Below, in pieces: positions 1 to 10,498 of a stretch of DNA of 64,000 nucleotides; position 1 is the stretch's first letter; every line of letters begins with the position of its first letter. The DNA is taken from the NCBI RefSeq assembly GCF_008831285.2, contig NC_045139.1:13560354-13624353 (forward strand), written 5' to 3'. The position numbers and the translations under genes were made by a program. Below the pieces are notes generated by a model. It ran no database searches. It saw nothing but the letters and a program-made list of their open reading frames with translations, and was not told where the DNA came from. The stretch comes from Nymphaea colorata (lineage: Eukaryota > Streptophyta > Magnoliopsida > Nymphaeales > Nymphaeaceae).

Positions 1-1252
1 AGATCAAAACCAAAGCCAGAGATACCCTTCAGTGAAGTAATAGTCCTGAAAATCAAGAGATATTGAGCACAAGAAGCCTCAGATCGGAAAATAAAACAGG
101 AAACAAAAGCAGGTTGTCAGCCAGAGATCCAATATAGCATCAGAAAGCCAGATTTGCTATGATATCTTACTTGTATGCCTCGGCGGGGACATCAGCAAAG
201 TATGTTTCGATAAGAACATTCAAGCCAGAGAAGGATGACTCCAGCTCAGCGTATGCCTCAGTAAATGCGTTCAGTTTGTGTGAGTCCAAATCCAGGACAA
301 GAGTAGGTTCATCGAACTGGATCCAGCTTGCTCCAACTGCCTTCAATTCAGCGATAACTTCCCTGTGCAGAGACCAAGCTCACAATGAGAAGCACAATAC
401 CACACTTCCAAACAAAAAAAATTACCCAAGGATATAGCTTCCTGTTCTCACTTGTAAACTGGAAGAATCTTCCCCAGGAGTGAGAGAAGAGAGAAAGATT
501 TCTCAACACCCTTTGCTGGTTTTGACAGTAGCAGGTAGGAAACAGGACCAATAATGACAGGAATAGTGTTAATTCCAAGCTGCGGCACATACATACATCC
601 ACATTAGAATCTAAGGCAAAATAATGAATGTTTCAATAGGAACCTACAACAAAGGACACATACCTCTTTTGCCTCCTTGTATTCTGACACAGCTTTGTGT
701 GATGCGTAAGAAAACTTCACATCAGGTCCCAATTCAGGCACAATGAAATGGCTATTTGACCAAAAAAGCTTAGTCAGAACTTTGTAGCCTAATCACTGAA
801 TAGGATAAGATAAATTAGATACAAGTAAGACAGAATAAAGGACATCTATTTACTTTTCGACCTTTATAATTTTCAGAAGAAATGCAGGAGAAGAAGACTT
901 ACTAATTGGTGTCAAACCATTTGGTCATCTCCATGGCAGGAACAGTAGCATTTCCTCTAGCCATGGAGAAGTAGGTATCGAATCCAATCTCTCCACCGTT
1001 CCAGCCATACCTAGGAGGAACAGCACCAAGCATTGCTGTGGTATCAAGGACCTGGTCGTAGTATGAAAAAGTATTGCTCGGAATGTGCTTAATCCCAGCA
1101 TCAGCCATTTGCTTCCAGATGGATAGCCTCAGATCTTTGGCAACCTTCTCTAGATCCTGGGCTGTGCTCTTGCCATCCCAGAATGATTCCAATGCAAATT
1201 TGAGCTCTCTCTTTGGGCCCATACGAGGATATCCAACAATGTGGGATGCCAT
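1..1252 (-). CDS. METE: cobalamin-independent methionine synthase, N-terminal part (gene runs off left edge)
   Basis: 5-methyltetrahydropteroyltriglutamate-homocysteine methyltransferase, which makes methionine from homocysteine and methyl-tetrahydrofolate in the cytosol (some plant isoforms are plastidial). Five exons fit by splice sites and phase: 1252-903, 751-664, 579-452, 362-171, 45-1 (continuing left). They encode 267 residues of a family usually near 765. The start [12 protein letters not shown] at 1252 is the conserved plant N-terminus, followed by [20 protein letters not shown], then [35 protein letters not shown] and [15 protein letters not shown], all typical of the N-terminal MetE barrel. 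The C-terminal zinc and catalytic half lies outside the window. No targeting extension precedes MASH, so the cytosolic form is likely. Family assignment is very safe; exon ends are inferred by eye. Confidence 0.96.
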
Positions 1253-2550
1253 TGTGCTGCTCACCAGATCAATGCAGGGAAAAAAACAGCTCAGAAGGTT
1301 ACCTTATAACCCAAATATATTCTAAGCATGTAACAGGATACGAATTATGGGATCATGTTATTTTTCAGTTAATTGCAAGAATTAAAATGCCAAGAACAGC
1401 AACACCTTGATCCTTTACTAAGCTTCCGGTGTCCAATGAGGTTCAACCACAAGAAATAACATTGCAAGAAAATGTCATGAATCATAAGACGGTGTCAAAA
1501 TCGAAGAACGATAAAACAATTTGGGTCACGAAAGTAAAAACCTTATATAACAAGTTGAAGCAATAAGATTCAGGAGATCAACAGTAAATGGATTAATGAG
1601 CTCATTAATAAACAAACAACAATGACTCCCCTGCGTAGTGCGTACCTAAAATCCTATAAGTCACGGTAATTAAAAATAAAACATAGTGTCTCAAGCCCGA
1701 AACTGCTTGAGCATACCGACGAAACACTGAAATTAAAGCTTGGAAAACACGCACGAAAATGAAGGCGGTGTGTGGATCTAGTACAAAATCAAGGTCCTCT
1801 AAACGAACAATACATCCATAGCGCATCAATAACAACACGGGACAAAAAAGTGTCAAACAGCACCAGTGTTGCAAATGCCACATAAGAAAAGCAGATCCAG
1901 GACTCTGGAAATCAGATCTGCATTACCTCCATTATCCGAACATATATCTCAAAAGATTTCCTTCGGACAAAAGCAAAAAGGCAGAAAAATTCTTAAGATC
2001 TAACTCTCAGGATACGCTAGTTAGGTTCCAAACAACGTAAATCTGATCGATATATTCATTCTATTGCTCGAAGTAAACCAATGAGATTCACCAGCCAAGT
2101 AAATGCTTCCATCTACGAACGTGAAAAGGCTCGCAACATCCAATCCTAAAGCAGCACTACCGAGATCTCGACGTCCAAAATCAAACTGATAATCACCAAA
2201 AGCAAACGGGATCTAGAAATGCCGAGAAAAAACAGATCTCAAGGACACGATCACACTCTGGAACCACACAAAGCACCAAAACCAGAACAAAAAAAAAATC
2301 ACCTAAGGAAGCAGAAACGAGAAAAGAACAAGATCTGCTCTCCGCTATGATAAAACAATGAGAGCAAATAGAAGAAACGAGAGCATTTACTAAAAGTGAA
2401 GACCTCGAATCACACAATAAGAGGAAACCTCAAAGAAGAAGCAATGCAGAGGAAGACGGAGATCAATTACCTAGAATGCGTAGGCTGGATCTCCTGACGG
2501 GGTCGGGCGAGAGAAGGCAAGAGGGAGCTAGCCGACTGGCACGGGGAGCG
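1253..2550 (-). other. METE 5' leader: noncoding first exon and long leader intron
   Basis: A noncoding first exon appears to run from about 2545 to 2471 and ends CATTCTAG followed by the donor GTAATTG. The acceptor lies a few bases upstream of the ATG at 1252, after a T/C-rich tract (GAGCAG then CACAATGG). This gives a leader intron of about 1.2 kb. It has no convincing coding content; the small open frames inside it have no recognisable motif. Long leader introns are common in highly expressed plant genes. The exact transcription start and acceptor are inferred. Confidence 0.65.
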
Positions 2551-2567
2551 GGAGGAGGAAGAGTTGG

Positions 2568-2580
2568 GTATTTATAAAGC
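2568..2580 (-). promoter_or_regulatory. TATA box of METE
   Basis: On the minus strand the sequence reads TTTATAAATACCC about 30 bases upstream of the C/T-rich start of the presumed noncoding first exon. Spacing and orientation fit a plant TATA box. Confidence 0.6.
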
Positions 2581-4324
2581 GGGGCTCTCCTGATTTCGGG
2601 ACCCCCGGCATGAAGAAGAAGAAGAAGAAGCGGGTTGGCATTTTTTTTGTCCAATTTTCGCCCCGTTTCTCCTCCTGCTTCCGATATCGGTTAGTCGTAA
2701 CGCTGAAAAGCATTTCAAGATCAAGCCACCAACCCCTTCAGCTGCCAAATATACGATAGAGAGCCAAGTCGCTCGGACTCCAGCCCAGCCTGCGCCTCTA
2801 AAAGGTTCATGGAACTAACTTAAAAGCGAGCCCAATATTAATTAATATGTACATTTTTAAGAGAATTTAAATGTGCCAGATAAAATTTTTAAAAAAAATC
2901 TGTAAATTGTTTGCCGCATTTGCGAAGGCTTATGTAGCTATTGCTTTTCAATAACAAGTTTAATCATCTGGGCCAAATTTAAATCTCCTTATATTTTAAG
3001 ATCAGCCAATAAGTTCTTGGATGGTAAGCTGAGGCTGCCATTAATTGGCTTGATTTTTGAGAGTGCGCGCTCTGGTCACCTCGTTTGCTGCCACATCTTT
3101 TTCATAAGACTTGGAAAGCGTGAAACAGGAAAAGGTTGGTAAAAGGGGCGAGTACGCGGAGTTGGTGGAGTGGTGGGCCCCATGCTTCCAATCACAGCGC
3201 TTTATTAATTGCGGTTAATGAGATCTCATTTTCCACTACGCCACCAAAAGGTGAAAGACGGGTCGGATCACTTTATATCTTGGTACTTGTTGATTCTAAT
3301 AATGAATACACAATATATATAACATTAAATGTTATTTCTTTGCCATAGTATGTTGGCATATTTTAGGGACTAAATCGAGTTCTTCAAACGTCGAGACTAA
3401 ATTAAGGCATGATTAAGTCACGCCATGATTTTTGCCAAATCAGGTGGTTGGTGACCCGATGTTTCAAATAGAGAATTTGAGATTAAAATATGGACTAGCA
3501 TTGATCACAATGAAACAATTGGATGAACAATCAGATCTCACCCTAAGGACGTGCTGAAACAGGAAATAACATGTCAGCCTTTGCCCAATCACATCAAATC
3601 CCCTTTGTCGCAGGTCACCGTCAGATCTGATCCGTAATCTGAATTCCAAATTGGATCTCGTATGGACTCGCTCATATAAAACATGTTCACGTGAACGACT
3701 GATCAGACAGCTAAAGAAAAAAAAAAAAGGAAGGGAAAGAAAGCAGCGATCCAACGATGACAATCCAAACCCAGATTGTATGTGAGAATAGTCTGTTCGT
3801 TTTGGTTTGGAAATTCCAATCAAATGCGATCCATTTGCACCTACGCCCGACCTTTTGTCTTCTTTCAAATCATCGCTTTTTTGCTTCAGCATTGGTGCTT
3901 TACCTTACAAAACTGGCACAGGAGAACGTTATCGCTTTCATCTTCGCTAAAACCATTACATTACAGGAAAATCCACTTCACTTTTTAGTGGATGACGACA
4001 GCAGGCACAAGTTTCAAAGTCTTTTTTTTTGTGTGTTTAAATTATCTTTCTGAATTAATAAATAAGTTACAGCGTGCTGATTAGTGGGTAAAATGAAAAT
4101 CTTTTTCGAGACTCATAGTTTTTTCGAACTTTTCCTTGAAAGCCAAAGTACCGTTCTGTAAGACAATTTCTATTTATTAGCATCCACAGCACAAAGTTGC
4201 TCCATGAATATGTTTGAATAGATTCATGGGATCTTTGTCACCAAACGCCCTCCTCCTAACTCGTCAAACAGTTGATAATTCAATGCAACCATCCCAGTAG
4301 TCATTTTCGTGATTAATCGTTAAT

Positions 4325-4546
4325 TTATAGCTTCATCTTCAACCGTAACACAAACAGTTGCTTCTGGTAGATCTTAGGAAAAGAGAAACTTGTAAAGCTG
4401 CACATATTATATAACTTTTTTGGGGATTGCCGACGGCGACGGCGGTGGCGGCGGCGAAGTCCGATTGGTGAGGGAGAAGGAGTTGGTGAATGAGGATCGA
4501 GGAGGAGAGGTGTCTCACCAACTATGATGGCGATGGTGGAAACCAT
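4325..4546 (-). CDS. doubtful small ORF with upstream TATA
   Basis: A 73-codon open frame starting MVSTIAIIVGETPLLLDPHS, followed by a proline/serine and arginine-rich stretch that comes from a GCC/GTC-rich repeat. A TTATATAAGG sequence lies about 25-30 bases upstream on the same strand. No domain is recognised, and the arginine-rich part looks like translated simple sequence. It could equally be a chance frame or the broken end of a gene. Confidence 0.15.
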   Translation of the reverse strand: MVSTIAIIVGETPLLLDPHSPTPSPSPIGLRRRHRRRRRQSPKKLYNMCSFTSFSFPKIYQKQLFVLRLKMKL

Positions 4547-7389
4547 GATGATGCTACGGTTTGCTACTCACCCTTATATAAAAAAACTACATGCCAACTT
4601 GAATTGACCTACCTACCCAACTTCAACAGTGACCTCTCTCTACTCTAAATGGACTGATTGGATTTGGATTGTTTGTAGTGATTATATTCACACGCCACTC
4701 ATGAGATAGTACATACTCTGACTTGGAGCCCGATTTGGATTTGGGTATGTAATAAAACGCAAAGAACTGGGCATGGATTTTTACATGTAACTTGTAGCCA
4801 GCTTTAGATTCTTTAATGAGAGGTTGTATAATCTCTAACTGGATGCGATTGGTGGTGTTCGTTCCCACTCTTAAAGAGTTCCAAGACGCACGACCTTACA
4901 AGATCACCCCACTTTCAACTGAGGACCAAAGAATTTCTTAGCAAATAAATAAAGAAATGTTGTACCGATCAAACTATGCCTTGCATTTTTCTCAAAATCT
5001 GGATAAACAGCTTAAGGAAAACAACAGATGGCATTCTTTAATTTTCCATTGAATGGAACTGGTTTCCGCCAAAATTCAACTAGAATCGGTTCACGGACAA
5101 AAGCGTCATCTTCTCGAGTTAAACGAAGCTTTAACAAAAACGTCAGCGTTATTCATTTATGCTGAATCTAACAACATTGGCCAGTAAAACTAACAAAACA
5201 TTTAAAAAACCTGAAACCTAAAACTCATATTTGAGATTATACTAAATTTTCCTTTTTGGGAGCCCATGAAGCTTCGAATATAGCTTGCTGTTTGTATAAA
5301 GCAGACATACAATTCCAATTGATCATTTCCTTTCCATGTCAACACTAATGACATAAATATGCAATTGTCAATCAAACCTTGATGTCTTTGATTTTGTATG
5401 GTGATTTTGCTCATGACTTTTTTAGCTTTGCTAATCTCGTGCCGTTGGGCTGAACTTATGCTTTCTTTCATGGCAGTTTCAACCTTCGTTGAAGTCGAGT
5501 GCGGGGTGAAAGGAGGTTCTCCCCGAGACCGTTAGGTCGAGGTTCTTCTCGTTTGTGTTGCCGAAACCTATAGGTTTCTCTTGTTCTTTTTTTATGATTT
5601 TTTCAGGACATCTGAAAGTGTAGATGTCCGTTGATATCCTACCCACTGCCTCCACCCCTCAGAGAGTCTCCATGATCAGTTAGTCACTGAGACCCTCACT
5701 GTGCTGTTGTCTTGTCCCAAAGGAACTAGGCTTTTCAATCAGAAGATTAACAAACCGCTTGAAAGAAGATCAAAGAAGGTTCTAGAAACGTCTCCAAGGT
5801 GTGACATTTGATTTTTTTTTTTTTTTAAAAAAGAGAATTGTAGTTTGTTTTTCAAAGAACGGTTTTGTAAAACGTTGTAAACCATTATGAGTTGATGTGG
5901 TGATTCATAAATTAATTGACATATTCTATTTACTCATTCTCTCCCATGCGGTTATGTATGTATCCTTTATTTTTAATGTATTAGTTGCCCCCGTCGACAT
6001 GGTTTTTTCTTGTCGGTCCCAGTTAGTTGGGAAATCTCCCGTCTCGTTATGACTGCACACACATGGGCAATCCTACGCCAGCATAAGCAGTGCGTGTCCT
6101 TTGTACGTCCGGCCTAGTCCGGTCTCTCTCTACCTGGGTCAATGTCCGATCCAATATTCCAATTGAACCAGATGTAAAAAAGTCATTTTTCGTTGATGGT
6201 TTCAAGTGCTTCAGTTTTCATGGTTGTAAAAATAGAATTCCTATACATACTCTTATAGGGTGCCGGGTGCGGCCCCGTGTTTTATTTTCTGAGAGTGAAC
6301 ATTTTTGGAGAGGAATGTATGTTTACATCATTTTAGGAAAAGGATTTTTTTTTTTCTATTTAGACTTTGCCCTTACAAGAAAAGCGGTCTGCTTTTCACA
6401 CCCAAGGGGCGTTTCAATTCTTTAATATGGAAAACAATTTTCAGCAAAAAAGTTAACCCCGTAAAAGAAAAGAATAAGAAAGTAAAGCCTATATGTAGAT
6501 TTAAACTTGCAGCAAAAATAAGCACATAGGTGAAATTTTTCCAATAAGAAGGAATCTCAACTCTATGCTTCCGTCTATATTGCCATGAGGTTTTAGCCAA
6601 TAACTAATATGCGATCATCTGAAAGAGTTATACTATATTCATTACCCAATAGAAAACATAAGCTGTTGTTCCATTACTCCAAGTCAAACAAAAAATACAC
6701 ACATTCATACACCACGCAGGAAACCTGCAACCCCTTATTTAGATTTAAAGGTACTAACATGATCCAGGCACTTCAACCTGCATTTCAGTAACAATGTAGG
6801 TAGTTAGCAGGAAAACATATGTACAGAAACATCTAAGCGAGCTAAGCAACTACTAGGAGAAAACCACTAATCAAATTGGGAGGGCTCTGTCATGCTTTTC
6901 ATCTAAATGAATGGCATCATCCAAACTTCAGCCAATTTTCCTCCGTTTGCAACTAAATTTAGATAATCATATCGAAAAGGAGAAAAAGCTAATAGATGTT
7001 TAATTGAATGCTTTAGAAGACAACAGCACAAAAGAACCTACATAGCAGCTTAACAAGACCCATTCCAGAAGTTCACTTCTGCAAATACACAATAGATTAC
7101 ATTACTTCGCGCAGTAGACATGGTCCATCTTACACAGGATAATGAGACTTCCCGTGTCAAATCTTTTCATCCGCAGTTGACAGCATTTAGCTTAAACGTG
7201 GACAAGTATTAACTTGAATCAATAAGTGTAATTTATGCATTAACATAAAAATTAAACAGTATTTCTCCCACAGGATTAACCAGCAGCAGAGAAGCAAAGT
7301 TGGTCCGAAACAGAGCACTTATAACATGACAGCGATGGACTGTTTCCTGTTATTGTTTTAAGAAAACTCAGGCATCATTTTGTGATACT

Positions 7390-7482
7390 AAGAGGTCGTT
7401 TGGTAATAGGAACACCGATTTCTCAGTGTTCCATGAAGGAAACAAGATCATGGAACGTTCCTATTACCAAACACCCGCTAAA
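7390..7482. mobile_element. short foldback MITE (hAT-like ends)
   Basis: The left end reads GGTCGTTTGGTAATAGGAAC and the right end GTTCCTATTACCAAACACCC. These form a near-perfect terminal inverted repeat of about 20 bases around a roughly 50-base centre, which is itself partly self-complementary (CAGTGTTCCATGA and TCATGGAACGTTCC). The GTTTGGT terminal motif is frequent in plant non-autonomous hAT-type MITEs. It has no coding capacity. Superfamily assignment is an inference. Confidence 0.75.
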
Positions 7483-8213
7483 GGGCATTCCACAGGCATC
7501 AACTTGCACCACCACTAGAGGTTGATCTTGACAAATTTTCCAGCTTACACCCCTTTCCTGAATAATTGATCATCCAAAGACCCTTACACAACCAAAACAA
7601 TTAACTGATTTGAAGCTTCGTACATAATTCAATTTTGGGGATATTATCATATTGATCATTCAAAGACGCAAAACCAAGCAAATATATAGATCCTCAAGAC
7701 GAATTAGCGTTGATATTCATGGGATCGCATGCTAAACTAATGGACATGAAAATTTTCTTACAGGACTGAATCTCTCATACCGCTCATAGATACAACCTAA
7801 AAACCGGAAAGAAATCCATAAAGATTAGAAAAAAAAAAAAAACTAATATTCGAGAAATTGAGTGCTTCAGGCACCTTCTAAGGGGCTAGCTTAAGTTCTT
7901 TAAGTTGGAAGAGGTCAACACTTAGAAACCCAGGATCTGTATTTAGCCTAAACTGGTGTTTAATAATTTGCCAATAAAATGAAATCAGAATAAGAAATAG
8001 AAACTCCAGAACCTAACAAAAACGTACATAATCAATCAGATTAATATGCAAGAGCCCAGGAGAAGATTCTCAATTCCCAACTTCGCTAAAAATCAAAGAC
8101 AAAGTAAAAATCCAGAAATTCGTCCACACATGTTTCATCAGGAAATCACAACAAAGCAAGGCAAAGGCGCCTATCTTCATGATAACTGACCCAGATCGCC
8201 GTTTGCCCATTCA

Positions 8214-8370
8214 TCTGAAAAATATTGTTGGATTTTAGTGCAGAATCAACTAACTTTCCTGATTCTAGAAAATGAAAATCGGAATCTCTTAACAAGCAAC
8301 AAACAATAAGCAAAAGCGATACATGCACAGAGAGAGAGAGAGATTTTGATCGGAAGGAAGGGGACAAACC
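8214..8370 (-). other. probable 3'UTR intron of the dehydrin gene
   Basis: One base after the TAA stop the minus strand reads GTTTGTCC, a possible donor (8369-8368). About 155 bases downstream TATTTTTCAG (acceptor at 8216-8215) precedes ATGAATGG. An intron at this place would be in the 3'UTR. Splice strength is moderate and no transcript evidence is available. Confidence 0.4.
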
Positions 8371-8655
8371 TTAGTCGCTGTCGCTACTGTCGCTGCTGTC
8401 GTGGCCGTGTCCCTCGCCGTGCTTCTTCTCCTTCTTCTTCTTCTTCTTCTCTTTATCTCCGTGTTTCTTCTCCTCGTGCTTCTCTCCCTTGTGCTCCTCC
8501 TTCTTGTGCTCTCCCTCACCCTTGTGCTCCTCCTTCTTCTTGTGTTCTCCCTCGCCCTTGTGCTCGTCCTTCTTGTGCTCGTCCTTCTTGTGCTCCTCCT
8601 TGTGATCTCCACCGATGTGGAGCTTCTCCTCTATCTTATGGATGATCGACGACAT
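8371..8655 (-). CDS. small histidine/lysine-rich dehydrin (KS type, HIRD11-like)
   Basis: A 94-residue, highly charged, cysteine-free protein. The N-terminus MSSIIHKIEEKLHIGG resembles a short K-segment (the usual core is IMDKIKEKLPG) and the start of Arabidopsis HIRD11. The middle is an imperfect array of HKKDE/HKGEGE/HKKEE units (about residues 18-60). The C-terminus has a lysine block (about 69-78), GEGHGHD and the acidic serine tail SSDSSDSD, a CK2-type S-segment. HIRD11 proteins are disordered, bind Cu/Zn/Ni through His and protect enzymes under drought or metal stress. In HIRD11 a second K-segment (EGIVDKIKDKIHGG) follows the His repeats; it is missing here. The single coding exon starts at the only sensible ATG. 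Confidence 0.85.
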   Translation of the reverse strand: MSSIIHKIEEKLHIGGDHKEEHKKDEHKKDEHKGEGEHKKKEEHKGEGEHKKEEHKGEKHEEKKHGDKEKKKKKKEKKHGEGHGHDSSDSSDSD

Positions 8656-8705
8656 TGTTCTCTGTTCTTATTCCTCCGTCCTTCGACCGGAACTCGTAGA
8701 AATCG

Positions 8706-8718
8706 CCATTTATAGGCC
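8706..8718 (-). promoter_or_regulatory. TATA box of the dehydrin gene
   Basis: The minus strand reads GGCCTATAAATGGCG about 55 bases upstream of the dehydrin ATG, a strong plant TATA box with room for a short leader. Confidence 0.7.
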
Positions 8719-8719
8719 A

Positions 8720-10498
8720 TCCGGCGGTCAGCCTTTGGGGAGACATGTGGTATTTTTAGTCTAATCTTCCTATTTTTAGTCAATGGTGAAAAAGCAGGAA
8801 CACCGCAGAATTCAATTCAGGAAGAAACTTTCTGTGATGGCCCAATTCTGTACCTTTCTCTCAGAAAACGGGCTACACATTTTAAAATTTCATCACACCG
8901 ATGTCACCGTCATATGTAAGTGGAGCGCCATGACACCCAAGTCGCCCTCATGACATCTTTACTCAGCAGAAATATAAAAAGCTTTTGTCCCAAAATCTTG
9001 TTCCTTGTGTATTATTTTGCAAGAAAACTCAGAACGTTATTTGTGATCTACGATCCAAAAGCATTTCCAAACAGAAGGCGTGGCATCTATGTGATCCATG
9101 CTATGCTTACCTTCTAGGCGAGATAAGAATGCTGCTTGAATGAGATATGGTTCTTATCTAGATGGAATAAACTTTTCGTGCTGTTGTTGAAGATATTATT
9201 GTTTTTGTAGATCCTGCGTCACAACGCGACAACACTGCATAACATAAACGGGCACAGCACCAAAACGACTCCGAGCCCCATTAGGTCAGACTCAGATCCG
9301 ATTAAGTCGGAGTCTAGGAAACTGAGTTTGGACCCGTCGACATCCAGTGGGTCCATGGATGAAAAAGTAGATGCCATTTTACGTGGTTACGTGCAAACAC
9401 GAGTTCCGGCCACGTCTGTATCGTTTCCTGCAGCAAAAGGTGCCCATCACGATCCACTACGTTTTCTAATGACACCACCTTTCCTCTTCGTCCTCTCTGC
9501 ATTCATTGCCATAGAAGAAAAATAAACTGCTTTTGGTATTTGCAGAAGCAATGTAGTTTCAAATTTAGAAATTTTGCAACATAATAGGCCCAAGAAATAT
9601 ATTTATGTAAAAATAATGGGTGATATTTTTTTTTTCCGGTGACAAGCAAACGCAAGTAAGTTTATTTTAGAAGTTTCTTTTGTGAAGAATTTTCATTTCT
9701 AAAGAGAAGTTGTTGCTGCCGCTGCTGATTGTGGTGCTCGTGAGTTCGTTCGGTCATCCTTTTCTACAGTCTAACCCTATATTACCTTCCCTCTCATCCT
9801 TCATCTTTTTCTTCTTCTTCCTTCTTTCTTTTTCTTCTTCTTCCTTCTTTCTTTCTCCCCTTTCCTTGCATGAGAAAAATCACCCTCAGGCAGTAGGAGA
9901 GTTAAGCCCCCACGATGAGCGTGGGTTAAGCTCCAAGTATCCATAAACAAGGTCTGTTCCGTTACACCAACCCATTGAGATCTATGCTTTTGTCTGGTTA
10001 GTCATCGAGATCGTGATTATCGAAGTCATGATTTTCCAAGAAGTTGATGTTTTAGCATTCACCAGAGAAATTCCAGTAGCTTGGACGTGCTGAAATTTGC
10101 AGATTCTGATGGTACGTATATACGGCGTTGATTTCACACACCAAACTGGACAAAGACAAATAGTGAAAGATGTGACGTCGGCCTGAGCGTGCAACCCAGA
10201 AAGCTTAGTTCTCGATCTGAACAAAAACCATGTTCAGGAGGGCTTATGATTGCTGATGAAACTGCATGAATAAGAGTGGACGTTTTCAAAGCAAAGGAAA
10301 CACCACACTAAAAAGTCGTGTAGATAATAAGATATACATCAAACAACATATTTACTCCACTTCAATCTGTTTTCCATAATGATACCACTGCTAAATACCT
10401 CATGCCCAATATTTTTTTCCCCATGGTGGGAGAGGGGAAAAAAAAAAATGTTGGTCACATCTTTATTGAACAGAAGGTGTAGCTGAACAACCGTAAGT
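8720..10498. other. intergenic, dehydrin promoter side and FIP2 3' flank
   Basis: About 1.8 kb without a supportable gene. It contains the dehydrin promoter, a short inverted repeat GACTCCGA/TCGGAGTC near 9268-9315, and a CTT/TTC-rich pyrimidine tract at about 9780-9860. Open frames here (at most 80 codons) carry no recognisable motif. Confidence 0.6.

Larger units (their letters stand above)
2600..8130. other. intergenic stretch, no convincing gene
   Basis: About 5.5 kb between METE and the dehydrin gene. The longest open frames (for example 142 codons at 3464-3892, minus) have no motif, no splice partners and low-complexity translations. The stretch holds one foldback MITE (7390-7482), a small TATA-preceded open frame (4325-4546), poly-A/T runs and nothing else that I recognise. 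Part of 6.6-8.1 kb may be 3' flank of the dehydrin gene. Confidence 0.6.

Noticed and set aside
3464-3892. 142-codon minus-strand open frame
   Set aside because: Contains a poly-Phe run from poly-A/T and no motif; no neighbouring exons.
8289-8715. Long frames of Arg-rich and Leu-rich sequence over the dehydrin
   Set aside because: They are shadows of the biased Lys/Glu/His codons of the dehydrin read in other frames.
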